DNA from: Notospermus geniculatus
Taxonomy: Eukaryota > Nemertea > Pilidiophora > Heteronemertea > Lineidae
NCBI GenBank assembly: GCA_002633025.1
Contig: NMRB01000210.1
Span: 446,153-510,152, forward strand
Direction of reading: 5' to 3'
DNA: 64,000 nt
Within the stretch, counting starts at the first letter, position 1. Each line of letters begins with the position of its first letter. The notes beneath the pieces are model-generated. The model ran no database searches. It was not told the origin of the DNA and saw nothing but the letters and a program-made list of their open reading frames with translations. A program made the translations under genes and the position numbers. Shown one piece after another: positions 1 to 13,390 of this stretch.

Positions 1-900
1 ACCGATCGGATGCAGTGGAAGGTTGTGCTTGCCTGGAGGATGGACCATATCGGCCGGGGTGGAAAGAGCTTCCGTTTGCCAGAAGGAAGAGCATAATCTG
101 TTTACGTGACTGTGGCATCAATGCAGAATGGCGCTGCCATTTGTTTTTTAGCCAAAGTTAGACAAAAATCCTAATTGATCAACGTCAACATTGCTTAGGC
201 TAAGGATCTCCAACTGAAAATTGTGAAGAAAGGTGGATAACTTAGTCCACATGATAACTTCTTGTTTGATTCACATAATAACTCCAGTCTCTCCAGAAAC
301 CTTTCTGGGGAACTCAATGAATAGCTCATTCAGCGTTCACTTGATACTTTCAGGAGTAGAACACAAGGCAAGTTGGGAACAACCCACGACTACTCGGCCA
401 GGAGTCCGACGTTCAACCACAGCGCTGCCACAATCCCTGTGAGGCTCACTCCATAGAAGTGGAGTTATCAGAGTATTTGTATATAAACACATCAGTATTG
501 CTATGGCATGAAAAACGATACCGGAAATCGGATATCAAACCTTCTAGAATATGATATGCTACAGGAAGCTAATCTGTTCATGCTATACCTACTAAAGCAT
601 AGAGGTAGGCCTAGCATAAAGCTAGCATTGGCCTTGTAGATTGTTTTGAAAAGCATATTCTCGGATTACCAGAGAAGTGGCAGACATGAAGAAAACATTA
701 ACATCTGCTTCGGTAAAGAGATATGATATTCAAAATTGGAGGTTCGTTATAAAGCCATGATGTGGTCATGTCTCCCTTCTTGGAGCATGAGCCTTGTCTT
801 GTAAACTCTTCTTGGCCAACACTGATCACAACCAAGAATGTTGCTTCATCATTCGACTAACTGTCTACGGCGTTTATTGCTGGGGACGCAGGTGTGTGGA
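1..900. other. Non-coding, no gene seen
   Basis: No exon with splice signals and coding-like composition is visible. Short open frames are isolated and resemble no family I know. Confidence 0.5.
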
Positions 901-917
901 TAGGGCCATTAACACGG

Positions 918-1072
918 CGGAGAACGCCGATAAAACACGGAATGAGGAACACGGAACGAGGAAGGAGAAGAACGCCGATGAAAACAACGAATGTGGAACA
1001 CGGAACGAAGAACAAGAAGGCCGATGAAAAAAGCGGAATGGGGAACACGGAACGAGGAAGGAGGGGCGAAGA
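918..1072 (+). repeat. Purine-rich tandem repeat
   Basis: About three imperfect copies of a purine-rich unit containing GGAACACGGAACGARGAA and GAACGCCGATGAAAA. The same GGAACGAAG core recurs at about 19.66-19.96 kb, 20.5 kb and 20.69 kb. The strand asymmetry makes long open frames, which I do not read as genes. Confidence 0.6.
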
Positions 1073-2454
1073 AACTAACAGATTGTGACGTCAGTCAGAC
1101 TTCACTTCATTTTCTTAACAGTAATAGATATCCGCATGATGTCTAAGTGTTCCTATAAAATATTCAAAACCATCAGAAATTTCTTGTATAGCTCTTTTAT
1201 TCCCTTTGCCAATACCTAGAAGCGTTTCCTGCTCACCAATTTCTAGATCATCCGATGCGCGCTCCGGATAGTGAGTTTGAAACTGCTTTCTCAGTCACAG
1301 CCAATCAACGTCCGCGACGCCAACGCGGTTGTTACGGAATATTTTGAATTGACCTATGAGAGCGCCCATTCACCACGATCACGTGACTGCATGAAAATGA
1401 ACATGGCGGCGGGTTTATTTCGCTGTTCTGCATCAAGTTTACTTGCCAAAGGTTACTCTGGCGTCCATTAGTCGGATGCAGGTGACAGTGCCTGATCGCG
1501 ACTGGTTTTCCCTCAAGGGCTTTCCCGTGATCCCATCGACTGATCTCCTGTGCCGGAGATGAGATCAGCCATGCGGGAGGCCGCATCAGAAGCAGCCGTG
1601 TCGAATCGTCCGAGCATCACCTCAGACATGACAGGTCTGTTCGTCATGAGCCAACCTCATCTGTCATATTAACACTTCATGGATTTGGACATTGAGAAAA
1701 AAGCGTTAGATTTCCCCTGACGTCTTAATCATGATGGCTTGGTCCACGGGTGAGGTGGAAATGGTTCAGTGCTGTCGACATTAGTATATAGTAGGAGGCA
1801 AAGCCATCGTTCATTTTGTGATAAAAGTATCAAATTTGGACAGGCGGAAATTTCGCCATCCTTAAATCTTCTGATTTAAGGACGGGAGCCCCGACGAAAT
1901 CGGCCCCTGATGGCCGCCATCTTGGAGTCTAATATGACCGCCATTTTGGACATCTTTTCCCAAATATCTCGAATTCTAAGCGTGATAGTGGGATAATTCC
2001 AAGACCTACACCCACATTTTGGGGGACGCCGAATCGAATGATGATCCTAGGGAAGCCAAGGTACTCTTGGAAGATACGGTGCAGGAGTGTCTCAGTCCAG
2101 GCCGCCAGACTCTGAATTTAACTCAGTGATGAACTGAGGACGGCTACAATGCTGAAAACCCAGGCGTGGTTGAACATATTCAGATAGTGTTTTTTGCTTT
2201 TTTACCTTCATAAATCTCTCACAGAGGAGAGTATTTCCGCTCAGCAGAATTAGTATTCTGCCAAGCAATGTAATTTAGCAAATAACGACCAACACCATTT
2301 CCCTCGGCATCTTTCAGGTTGTAAGCTTTTGCCAAAGTAGGCATCGGTATTCAAGGAGGCAGGGCCAGGACCTAATCACGATGTCTCCGAGGCTAACCGT
2401 CATGTTTTCCACCCACAGAGTACTCAATGGGTGTACGTAAACATGAGGCATCGA

Positions 2455-2670
2455 CGGTTTTGTGATATTTTAGGATTCGGATAATTTAAAATACGTTTTT
2501 TAGCTTTCAGATGACCCGATTACGGCATCTGAATCCCAAAAATGCTAATTTCAAGCGAATTTCATTTTCTACAAAATGAGCGAAATTTGTTTGTCAAAAT
2601 ATGTTTTTCGTCCGTCAGATGTCCCAATTAGGCTGCCAGAATCCAAAATTGCTAATTTCAAGTGAAATTG
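2455..2670. repeat. Imperfect two-copy direct repeat
   Basis: Two related blocks about 108 bp apart share a cagatg(a/t)ccc(g/a)att core and the motif GCTAATTTCAAG. The surrounding 1.1-4.5 kb shows no supportable gene. Confidence 0.45.
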
Positions 2671-4539
2671 CTATTCTCCATTAGTCTCCCTCTCCCGCCG
2701 CGCCAACCATCTTGATGTGATATGATCCTGCGCTCTTCCGCGACATTGTTGTATGTTGTAGAGAGCAATAAATAAATATCAAATATCAAAATACGAGGCA
2801 GTTTTCTCAAAATTGTGGTATACCTGGAACATTTAGCAACATTGGGATTTAATATTTCTGTTGATTGTCCACATTTTCTAGTTGGGTTTTGTGCCCACTG
2901 AACTAAATCTGTTTTTATACTTGGGTAAATCAGTAAACAACTAAGACTGTTTGAAAACAGCCCTAGTTGAGGTTATCACTCCAGAATTTCATGCTTATGC
3001 CTCCTGAGCAGAGCTTGCAAAAACGCCAATACCAGATTTCACCTCTTTTCGAGGGTAAAAGGTATGTACGTATTTACGTTTTGTACCAAACCAAAACATG
3101 AAGCAATTATTGGGGTATTTTGTATGTCAATATCCTACAAGCCAATTGCTTGTATATAAACAAAAAGTATAATTCCTGTCTCACTTTCACCCTCGTTTGC
3201 CAACGAGACAAGGTCTGGTTTATATCGAATTCATCTTTTCGAGGCCTCCCGCCATCTTGGTTTCCATAGAGATTTTGTGCGCGCGCACATATATGTTGGC
3301 AAATCAAAGCCTGTGATTGGTCGTGAACTTGCCCACCAGATATAACTGCGCATGTGCAGTTTGCAAGACGGCGGAGCCCGTCGAAACGGTGAATTCGAAT
3401 CAACTGATCCGAACATAAACTCCAGAATCGTGCAGCAGTTTACTTTTGAACAAGACTGTACAAAAATCCCATTAAATTCGCACACAATACAGCCAACATA
3501 AGTGTTCTTATGAACCCTAATTGCCATGGAAATGATACTTGCTTTGTTTTACTTGACGTTCATTGGATGAATATGTTTTATATAATACATTGTATAACAA
3601 TATTTGGCAGTTGGCTGGCATGTCTACGTTTACTAATGGCTTTTTGTTCCGTGTACGATCTCCCTTATTTTTTTCTGGCGGCGGTTTTCGACGTTCCTGG
3701 ATTTTGCCTCCGATCCCTTGACATAAAGTCCATACCATTAACTCACTCGTTATGACGCCAGCAGAAGTAGTTTTGACCGTCATACGGTCTCGTCTGCTGA
3801 AACTGCCGCCAATGACGTCATACAGAAGCAATTCATCAAAACAATCTTTAGTTGTCAATCAATTAAACTAGGAGCTGACGTAATTAATAAAATGATTGTT
3901 TTATCAGAAAAGAAAAAAGCAATAAAAATCATTTCCCTTGATTGGTATGAATGGGGACCATTACCCACAGCCTCAATAGGTGTCGCTAGTGGCTAATAGT
4001 ATTGAAACGAAAGTGACATCTGGGTGAAAAGGCGTCCATTGTATAGATTTCAATCAATTTCATTTTTTTTCAATTTCAATTGGATCTGGTTGCGGTGTGC
4101 TGCCCTCTATAATAGTTATGATCCCCATTTCAGCCAGGCCGCCCCCAAAATATTTTCCTAGGCCATTAGTTTTGGAAGGAGGTGTTTTTTGTCGAAAATG
4201 CATCCGTGGTTCTGAGTGCATGGATGGATTTGAATTAATAATGAACGCAATTTCAAGTATTGCAGGAAGTCAATCTCGGAGGTGTATTTTAAACCGGGTA
4301 GTTTGACGAAATATATAGGCTGGTTTTTGAGGGGTTGAAGCGCTAACATGAATGCACATGGTTAGTGGAGAAATTTGAGCTCTCAGCGCCAAGTTCTCTC
4401 GTTTCAAATTGAAAATGACGCGTCATGTTACATCAATATTGTATTCGGTTCACAAATGTGGTGTAATAACGATTTTCGCTTGGATGTTTTCAGAGTGACC
4501 TATAAGGCGTCCCATGGTACAGACACCTCATGGTGAATA

Positions 4540-4677
4540 GGGAGTTAAAGAAATAAAACGATAAACGTTAACTTTACGAAAACGTTATTTTTTGTACCGA
4601 AAATGCAATATATAATCTGGTGAATTAGCAGTATGACAAATAACGTTGTCGTTTATCGTTTGATTTCTTTAACTCCC
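4540..4677. mobile_element. 138-bp MITE with TA target-site duplication
   Basis: Terminal inverted repeats begin GGGAGTTAAAGAAAT and continue through a shared AAACGATAAACG. The element is flanked on both sides by TA. A TA duplication with GGGA ends resembles the insertion at 43186-43436. TA targeting suggests a Tc1/mariner-type or other TA-specific transposase. It has no coding capacity. Confidence 0.65.
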
Positions 4678-4852
4678 TAATATGTTGAACCGACAAAATG
4701 TAAAAGAAAACGGTACTGAAATAACTATGGACTTGCTGGTGATTTGCTGATGTACTATCCTGGATGGTTTCGGGGCTAATGTGAAAACATCATCAAAAAT
4801 TTATTGTCAGTTTATCATTTTGACCTCCTGGCAACCTGTGAACATTCAGGTA

Positions 4853-5070
4853 TGGCTAGGGAAGAATCTAAGACCGGACTTATTGTTCAGCGAGGGATTA
4901 GCATGGCTAGGGACGAATCTAAGACCGGACTTATTGTTCAGCGAGGGATAAGGATGGTTAGGGACGAATCTAAGACCGGACTAATTGTTCAGCGAGGGAT
5001 AAGGATGGTTAGGGAAGAATCTAAGTCCGGACTTATTGTTCAGCGAGGGATTAGGATGGCTAGAGAAACC
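4853..5070 (+). repeat. 51-bp minisatellite, four copies
   Basis: Four near-identical 51-bp units beginning TGGCTAGGGA(A/C)GAATCTAAG, followed by a partial fifth. Because 51 is a multiple of three, one frame stays open and would give a 17-residue repeat. There is no start context, splice site or flanking coding sequence, so I treat it as non-coding. Confidence 0.75.
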
Positions 5071-6920
5071 ACGACCATTAGAATATAAACTTACAATTTT
5101 ACCAGACTGTTGTAACTCGGACATGCATTCCTAGGACTATTATTCCTTTCACACCTGCATCAGGTTGACCGATTATGCCCCCAGTAAGAAGCATAAGATC
5201 TTGAAGGATGGTATAAACTTTGTTGCTGACGAATGGTGTGTAAAGTATCTTATTGTCAAGTGAAAATGAAGATTAAGTAATAAAAATTTGAATACCTACC
5301 GGAGACCACCACTGCCCCTACGGCCAGCTGTACCCATACGTTTATCCAACTCCAATCCATGGCTCAGAGTCCAAGCAGCCAATTCATCGCAATGTCCTTA
5401 ATAATACACTGGTGAATCCGACCATACACTCCCCTTATATATGCCGGGAAATGTCGATTTGGCATCAGCTCCAGCGCTCGCTTTCACTCCAAACCTGATC
5501 ACGCGCGAGTTCCAACGCTTCTCACCGCTTCTCAAGTACCGCGAAACTCCAATCGAATCTCGCTCTCGGCATTCTGTAACGAGATGAGAGTTGGTTTATT
5601 TAGCCAATCAGGGAGCGGTACTGCGGGCGGTGCGGGGTTGTCCACTTTCCGCTTGCTTTGTAGTCTCGCGCAGCCAGCCGTTTCGTTCCGCAGTACTGCT
5701 ACACAAACGTCTGGCCCAGAACGCCGTTATTCTTGTGATACAGTGCATTGTGGGTAATGCTGTAGCAGGTCACGTGACATAAGATGGCTGCTTCCATTGA
5801 TGGATAAAATTTCACCTCACAACCTTTCAAAATGTCTGAATCTGGCAATGAATCGATCGGTGAAGTGATCTAAGACAACTTACTGGACAGCATCAACTTA
5901 TTGGAGTTGAATATCAGGCTGAAAACTAAGCAGGAATTGTGTATCCGTATGGTAGAAGACGTCGAGAAATCCCAACTGACATTATGTGGTCGTCGCCATG
6001 ATGAGGTCACATGATCACTTCTCTTGCCCAATCAGCAGCCGGATTGTGATTTTCAAATGGGAGGAATCGGTGGATGAGAATGAATGACTAGCTCTGTCCC
6101 TGATTAGCCAATCAGCATCCAGACCAGGATCTTGGTCTGCTCGTAACAGAAAAAGCGACGTTATGACCCAGACGCTTGTTCGATCCCCAGATTCGAAACA
6201 GCGGCTGGGTGACCGAGACTACTTGCTTTGTAGAATGGAATTAAACGATGTTACGTGGGAGATTTATGCATCAGTAAAGCTTGGCTCCGGGTGGTACATG
6301 ATTGTCAACTTTTGGTAGTATTTAGAGAAGTTAAAGGCAGTCCACCCTTCAGCATTTCTACGTCAAATTAGCAGCTTCCCAAGATGGCCGATTAGACTAA
6401 ACCAGCGCCATCTCTCGGACGTGACGTCACATGAGGCGGCAAAAAACGTGAAGGGGCCAATCAAATGGATCTCCAGGCATGCAGCGAGAAGTGAATAATG
6501 CTTGGAGGCTGAACGTTCCCATGCATCAGGCTCCAGGCATCGGCGACCAGTGCTTGGAGGCTGATCCTTCCCAAATGCTGCTGGGTTATTTATAGTCAGT
6601 TTAATGTCCTAAAATCGACCGTCTCTTCTTATGCCACTTATCAATTGACTTTTATTATCACACGAATAAATCACTTGGTGGTAATAGGATAAAATACTTA
6701 ATGTGCTTCGATTAGCCGAATATATCGATTATTATTGATGCTCTTAACGTGTTTATTGATGTGTTTAATCCGAAAGACATTTTGATTTTTACGAGATGAT
6801 GGCGTGATTTCTACATCAGTTGTTGCAGAATTTGCACAGAAGGAGTAAGCCTTGTTGGGTGAAACCAACTCTGTTCATTCCTGACTATTTTTGTGTTGTC
6901 TAAACAGCGAATCAGGGGCC
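5071..6920. other. Non-coding stretch
   Basis: No exon recognised. There are scattered GACGTC-rich segments (about 5.95 kb, 6.15 kb, 6.42 kb) and an imperfect duplication at 6470-6570 that repeats CTCCAGGCAT and TGCTTGGAGGCTGA. Confidence 0.4.
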
Positions 6921-7066
6921 GGTTGCACAAAACTCATGTTAGCGCTAACATGGTGTTAGCGCTAACTTTGATGTTAGATGACGTCAAAATCCATTGTCAT
7001 TTTACGTCATTTAACATGATGTTAGCGCTAACATCATGTTAGCGCTAACATGAGTTTTGTGCAACC
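6921..7066. mobile_element. 146-bp hairpin MITE, GGTTGCACAAAA ends
   Basis: Inverted repeats start GGTTGCACAAAACTCATG and continue through repeated self-complementary TTAGCGCTAA blocks, leaving a short centre with TGACGTCA. Arms are about 50 bp and near perfect, so the single strand would form a long hairpin. No target-site duplication could be fixed. The element at 62089-62222 has a similar nested TTAACGCTAA design but different ends. Confidence 0.7.
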
Positions 7067-7345
7067 CAGCCAGGACTAAAGCCGTTAAGAATCATAATTT
7101 AGGTCTCCACCCTTTAAAAGCACTCCTCCACGTGGGTGTTTTCTCGTGCGAGTTGGCTTTCGATGGGCAATTCACCATTTTTTTCCTTACGAGTCCAAAG
7201 ACGCAGAAAATGACTGCCTATACGTTTTCCTATGGCAGGACTGTCCACAGAGAGCCAACTCACAGGAGAAAGCCCTCACGCATCCAAAATCTTCTGGTTA
7301 TACATCAGGCGCAAGTCCTTCCGACTCATGCTGCGGTCGGAACCA

Positions 7346-7540
7346 ATGGGGAACCCGCATAACGCTTTATTCCGACAGGGCGGCGCTGCGAGCGGTTGTA
7401 CCGAAGACGTCAAAACAGAGCAAAGCAACGTAATGTCGTAGCGTCACGACGTCCTTGACGCAGTGCAACACGGACGAGATGTCGGGAAAAGGTACAACTG
7501 TTCGCAGCGCCTCACAGTGGCGGTAGTTCCGCAGCTTCCT
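7346..7540. mobile_element. Dispersed MITE, copy 1 of 3
   Basis: About 190 bp, starting GGGAACCCGCATAA. Subterminal inverted sequences share GGCGCTGYGAGCGGTTGTA. The centre contains GTCACGACGTCCTTGACGCA. Closely related copies lie at 14064-14257 (same orientation) and 28425-28609 (inverted), showing a mobile family. Confidence 0.65.
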
Positions 7541-7748
7541 CATTGTAATGGCAGCACCGGTGGTGGTCCAGAATGGCCCTCACTGAGCAGTGCCTTTAAG
7601 AAGTTTGTGTCTATTGGCTGTCAATCAGACTTTCTGGGGATAATGGAACTCAAGACGAGCCGACTGATTCGCATCTCCCGAAATGCCAAGTTAATGAAAC
7701 GGCGCTCTGTTGATCTCTAGCAGACGATTGGAAGATAAACACAGAAAC

Positions 7749-7895
7749 ATGGCGGATAATGAAGTACGCCATTTGTCGACAGGTAGCGCCACTGGTGTCG
7801 CTGATGGCTGTAGCCCGATTGAACAAGCCAACAAGTCATTGTATCCTAGACGTGTCAAATGGTGGATGACATTGAACAGTGGGGGGATGGTTGGT
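7749..7895 (+). CDS. Candidate first coding exon of an unrecognised gene
   Basis: ATG in a good context (aacATGG) opens a 49-codon frame ending exactly at a donor, GGT|GTAAGT. The predicted peptide begins MADNEVRHLSTGSATG and ends RRVKWWMTLNSGGMVG, which could be a short hydrophilic N-terminus leading into a membrane segment. I do not recognise the family and saw no matching downstream exon in phase 0 nearby. It could be chance: a single exon with start and donor is weak evidence. Confidence 0.3.
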
Positions 7896-10800
7896 GTAAG
7901 TAATAGCTATAGGCTCTATATCGGAGTGTATTTGGTAGTACTATAGATAGAGCTGTTACTAGAGTCGCCCATCATCCCAGTTGGCGCAGCGTACATGCTG
8001 CCTTTATCATTGATTACCATTGGGCAGGTTACATGCCTGTCATATGACGTAAAGATAGGGAATGCAACACCAATGAAATACCATACGTACCCGAGGAGCT
8101 CCTGAAAGTGTGGTCTTCCTCCGTGAATGCAATTACCTTGGCCGTGTTACTGGCTCGCGGGAACTAGAGAAGAAATAAACAAAGGTTAAGATCGGTGCAA
8201 TTAACATGACACCTGCAACTCGGTATACGTATCTATTTATCTTTCCACCTGCTCATGGCGTGGCTGGGGGAGAAATTTGTTGTTTAGTGACCTCGCCACC
8301 GTCATTCTGCTCGGCCCACGGTTTTCCGGTCACCGATAGATGTCGCTTGATTGTCGGTGGTGTCGTAAATCTAGGCCCCCCTTACGGTCGCCGAAAGTAC
8401 TACAGGTAGTTTGCCGAAAAGACCGGAGCCTTTCTCGCTTGCTAACTGCGAATAGGAGGCTTCCTCATCAACTGAGAACCATTTTGCTAGGCCTAACCTG
8501 GCCGACAGAAGGTTATCAGACGATGCATGCCTCCTGCCCAAAACAATGCTCCTGGAAAGGTCAACCCTGTCGTGCTCGAGGGCCTTTTTATCAGAACACT
8601 TGATGATGTTTGCGATTCGCCTGGCAGGGACTTGGCAAAGTCACCGCAGGTAAACATCGGTATTGTTTACAGATACCGCTGCTCTTGAGCAATGATCCTG
8701 AGAGGTGAAAACTCTGTGTTGCTGTAGGGAAGTTGTAGGGTCGACACCAGATCCGATCGTTCTACGTGCTGAGATGCAAAAAAACCTAACTCTTGCCCAG
8801 ACAGTTTGACCTCACTGCGAAGCGCGGTTTGCAAGGGCTGCTTTTTGGACGAATGTGTTGTAGGCCTAAACACGTTAGATGAAACTTCACATGTTATGAA
8901 TATACAACATGTCATTTTAAAGTCAATGTTTGTAAATGCACAGACATGACAGAGGAACGTGCAATATTTAGCATTCAAAGCTGTACTAATCAGACAGGTC
9001 GATGTCATAACAGCAAAGCATTTCCACAGTGCATACATTGTAGGCCTATATAACACTGCAATTTCCATGTACACGTACTTGCTAGGCCTACGTATACAAT
9101 TTGAAAATACACCACTAACCTTGCGCTAAGAAGTAACTTGACGACCAGGAACGGCTGAAAAAACGTCTAAATATCACTACCCTGTAAAAAGTACCGACTG
9201 AAAAACAAACCGAAGGCGGAACGTAATCCCCGATGAAATATGGCGGCGATCTGATACAGGTCAAAGGTTACTTCCGGTATAAGTGCAAGATACGGTTGAT
9301 TGCAGCAATGATATGGCTAGACACAGGTATGTATCGGTAGGCCTTTGAGGTAAATACAGGTAGCGACGGGGGCATCAGACGGGGTTACATTGTTGAGTTA
9401 TCTCGGGGCAAATGTTAACAAGTCTACAAAAAGATCTGTTGCTCTTTTTAACAATAGCGAACATGTTCCTGACGTGCCGGGCGCGACTGAGACAGGACTG
9501 ATATATATCAAATCATCAATAAGAAAAAGTTGGGGCTGTCTCGGTCTGTCTCACCGACATGTTTTGAGGGAGCGAAGTGCGATCGGAGTCTGCAGCCGCC
9601 GCCACCCACAGCGAAATCGAGGTGCCATCTTTAGGGTATACGACCAACGAGCCCTCCCTCAGCTTCCAAGTCGTACGCTGGTAAGTGCCAGAACAGGACA
9701 TCACTTACTTCATAGTGTGCAAGAATTGAGAAGCTGGTCTTCAAGGCGTCGATGTACAGAACATCGAAGGACAAACAAGTGAGCTGACCAGCGTTTGCGG
9801 GTGGATGGAAAAAACTCCAATCTATTACCTGAGTTTTTACGAACCACTTCGACCCAGCCATTAGGCAGCACGGTAGAACACAAACACCAGGAGAAACATT
9901 GACTGCAACATCTAAAAGGCACCGTATAGATGGCGTATCGAATGCTGTCGCTTTGTCGAATGACGTCATTTTGTTCCGTTTTGCGGGATAAACGACTGTA
10001 AAACACGCGACCTCAGATATCGGTCTGTTGGTTTTGTGTGTCATGCCCCCTTTTGCGAATAGTTGCAAAAGGACGCTGGACCACCAACCCTGGCCTGTCT
10101 GCATTCGGTTTACAGTCCTTGGGAAGCTAGGGAACATGCAGCTGCAGCAGGAGTACGAAAGATGACAGCGCCCCTAGTGTCCAAATTATCCGTTAAGATG
10201 GCGGCTTCCTTATAACAACATTCGCAAGTTCAAGTCACGGGTTGAGGATCTCGCGACGATTGATTGTTAGGCCAACAGATTTCGAACCGAAATAACTCAT
10301 TCATAGCCTCCCCCTCGATGTAAATGATTATTGTATAATATTATTCGAACTCCCGGGTTCGAACTTCTATCAACACTGACCTCTCAGTCCCTGAATTGCG
10401 CATGTGCGGTATTGGGCTCATAGCGCCAACCGCCGATTCGAATAGCACTAAGATACGAACCTACGGCTAGAGTACGCCCACGACCAAACCGCGGCAATTC
10501 CTTTTACGGCTCCGGCGACAGCTTCCCTGGAACCATACAGTGGCATCTCGTAACAGTGAGTGCGCATTTCGATTCACGGCATCGCTCTGCTATCGTCGGC
10601 TCGGGATAATTTTCGTTGGTTTGTTGATCGGATTTATTCTCGATCGACGGGTTGAAAGAGGATACATTAAGCGAGGATGCACTGATTCAATAGGATCAAA
10701 TCAAGGTAGGTTTAGGAAGAAAAGGATATCGAATTCGAAATTCGTTTTGTTTCGTTTCTAGCGATTTCGGGGAAATATGTTTGGCGTGGATTGCTCAGGG

Positions 10801-12014
10801 TGCGACGAAATACTGTATCTTCTCACCAATAAGATCCCAACCCGACAAGCCAAATTCTAATACCACCAAAGCAGGTCTTGCAGCGGTGTAAACCCCTGAA
10901 ATGTCGGCTTCCCATGTAGTTTTTACTCTTTAGAAAAGCAAAAAGTGGCTAGAGGGAATGTGCCTTGATTAGGTGGTGATGAGACCGCGTCATGGTCAGT
11001 CATTTTAAGATACGCAGGCTGCTGAGGGCTTCAAGGTGTCATAACACTGTCACCCAGGTAGGCAAGTTGGACCCAAATGTTTTGACGTCAAGAATGGGAG
11101 TCTAAGAATGCCGGTGTGACATCTGCCAGTGTATCCGTATATCAGTGTTTCCCGATGTTTTTAGGAAACGCTGGCAGATAGAGCAAAGAAAGAGAACGCA
11201 CAAAAGTCGACACAACGGATGATAATAAATAGGAAGTCAACTTTCACAATTTCGCAAATTTTCGATCCCAACCGGGGTCTTCCTCAGGCAATTTTCAGTT
11301 GGAGAAACCAGAAAAGACACTGGCAGATAGAGCGACACGTTTCCCTATGTGACCCATGTGGTCAAGTCGCAGGTTATTCCGTCATATAATGGCATGCAAG
11401 ATATGCAAGATACATGGTACACCATTGCAGGCAAGCTTCATTGGCACCCCAAGCCATCATGGACATCACAGGCACCAACTGCCCATATGAGGTGGAAATA
11501 GCCCCTTTAAATATCACCGTAATGCGAAACCTTATTGTTTTCAAATTGGGCAGTAGACCATCCACATACATTCCATATGCCGCGGTATGTCCAACGGATA
11601 TTGAACATGTCACACGCATACGGAACAATTTCGGCGTACATCATTACTTCCACTTGATACATTACATTACCAAGAGATTCTGCCTATAATCCACTTCACA
11701 TAAACTTGTTAGTGTCATAATTTCCTCTCAAGGAAGCGTTCGAATATCACACGCCTTGTGCTCTCGGCTCCAAACATTTCTGGAGATGAAAGCATCTCCC
11801 GTAATGCTTCAACGTGCGCGATTCGCCAGCCTGATTGTCACACTCAATTCTTATTGGCCAATTCAAACAACGCGTGGATTATAATTGGCCTTTTCAAACG
11901 CGTTTCGATGACGTCAGGACGCGTGACCTAAAAAGCAAATTGAGCGATTCGTCCGCGTGATTTTTATACGATGTTCTCATTGGCTAATTCAGAAACGCGT
12001 GACATGACCATAAG
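7896..12014. other. Non-coding stretch
   Basis: No supportable exon in about 4 kb. The frames at 8.7-9.1 kb and 9.4-10.1 kb overlap each other on both strands, lack splice signals and resemble nothing known. Local features are repeated TGACGTCA sites and AT-rich tracts. Confidence 0.45.
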
Positions 12015-12021
12015 GTCTAAT

Positions 12022-12693
12022 CACAGGTTCTTGTGGTTCGATACTATACTAGGGGACCACAGGTCCTAACACACTTCACTGAGAATGTATAGAAAAACAA
12101 AAGGTATGACACTTCGCGATCTAGCAATCCGACCTCGCCACTTCAAACCGCCGTCAAACTTTTATTTTCCAACCGATTGCCACGATTTTTGGCACGAGTG
12201 ATCTTAGATATGTGTATTCCACAATGAATCCAACTTTAATGAATGTCTTTATCCCAAACACGGTGATTTTGATCGAAAATTCCGATCATCAGCAATCCCA
12301 CAGACACTGCGCCAGGACACATGCAGAACGTGAGAGATGGCGATTACTGCGCATGCGCCACTTACGGACGAAATGGAGCCTTCTCTTACGTCCTGGCGCA
12401 GTGTCTGTGGGATTGCTGATGATCGGAATTTTCGATCAAAATCACCGTGTTTGGGATAAAGACATTCATTAAAGTTGGATTCATTGTGGAATACACATAT
12501 CTAAGATCACTCGTGCCAAAAATCGTGGCAATCGGTTGGAAAATAAAAGTTTGACGGCGGTTTGAAGTGGGGAGGTCGGATTGCTAGATCGCGAAGTGTC
12601 ATACCTTTTGTTTTTCTATACATTCTCAGTGAAGTGTGTTAGGACCTGTGGTCCCCTACATGCGTGTATAGTATCGAACCACAAGAACCTGTG
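12022..12693. mobile_element. 672-bp palindromic foldback element
   Basis: The left arm (12022-12317) and right arm (12391-12693) are near-perfect inverted copies, apart from a 7-bp indel near the outer end, around a 73-bp spacer. Ends are CACAGGTTC...GAACCTGTG. The direct repeat GTCTAAT (12015-12021 and 12694-12700) is the apparent target-site duplication, 7 bp with perfect ends or 8 bp (GGTCTAAT) if the terminal base is shared. An 8-bp duplication would fit hAT. There is no coding sequence. Confidence 0.8.
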
Positions 12694-12821
12694 GTCTAAT
12701 TGGCCTTTTCAAAGTCATTTGTATGTAGATGACGTCAACAGGCGGGATCTCAAAGCAATATTATTGGTTGATTAAAACCAGATTTCTTTCTGGAACGATT
12801 GACCGTTCTCAAATTGACAAA

Positions 12822-13003
12822 GATCTGTGCACTTCCGCCGAAATCTCAACCACAACCTCGGTCTGAAACTGAATGACGTAACGCAGACAACCCTACGACA
12901 GTGACTTCCGAAGACGTCGACCGTTGCTGAATCATGGAGTGCGTCACATGACCCTGTTTCAGATCGAGGCTGAGGTTGCGATTTCGGCGGAAGTGCGCAG
13001 ATT
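12822..13003. mobile_element. 182-bp MITE, copy A
   Basis: Inverted ends share GCACTTCCGCCGAAATC and ACCTCGGTCTGAAAC. A second copy lies at 13391-13582. The interior holds GACGTMACGCAGACAACCC. No coding capacity. Confidence 0.65.
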
Positions 13004-13390
13004 TGCTAATTCGAGTATCGTATATTGGCGGTCAAAATATTCATCGTCTGTTTGTCCGCCACTCGTGACTAGGAAACCGTCAGACGGTGAAAAAAGAAAG
13101 TTTCATTTCTCACCAAACTGTTACAAGTACAATCAAGCCTGACTGATTCGCTTAAAATGGAGGCCATCAAATGAATCGGGATGATATCAAGTGTATATTG
13201 GACCCTCGAAATCTGTCCACTTCACACCTACGAGCAGTATTGATGTCAGAATCCTATTTTGTTGGTGGGCGACATCTTTTCGATGAGTCTGCAGATGTTG
13301 ACTGTCGGAAATCGATTCGGTTTTTTATCTTTTTTTGTGATCCTTCCGAATCTGTCTGTAATGGTATGAGGGAACATAGACAATTCTCAA

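Noticed and set aside
8667-10137. Several 100-168-codon minus-strand frames.
   Set aside because: They overlap frames on the other strand, lack splice signals and show no recognisable domain; expected by chance in this composition.
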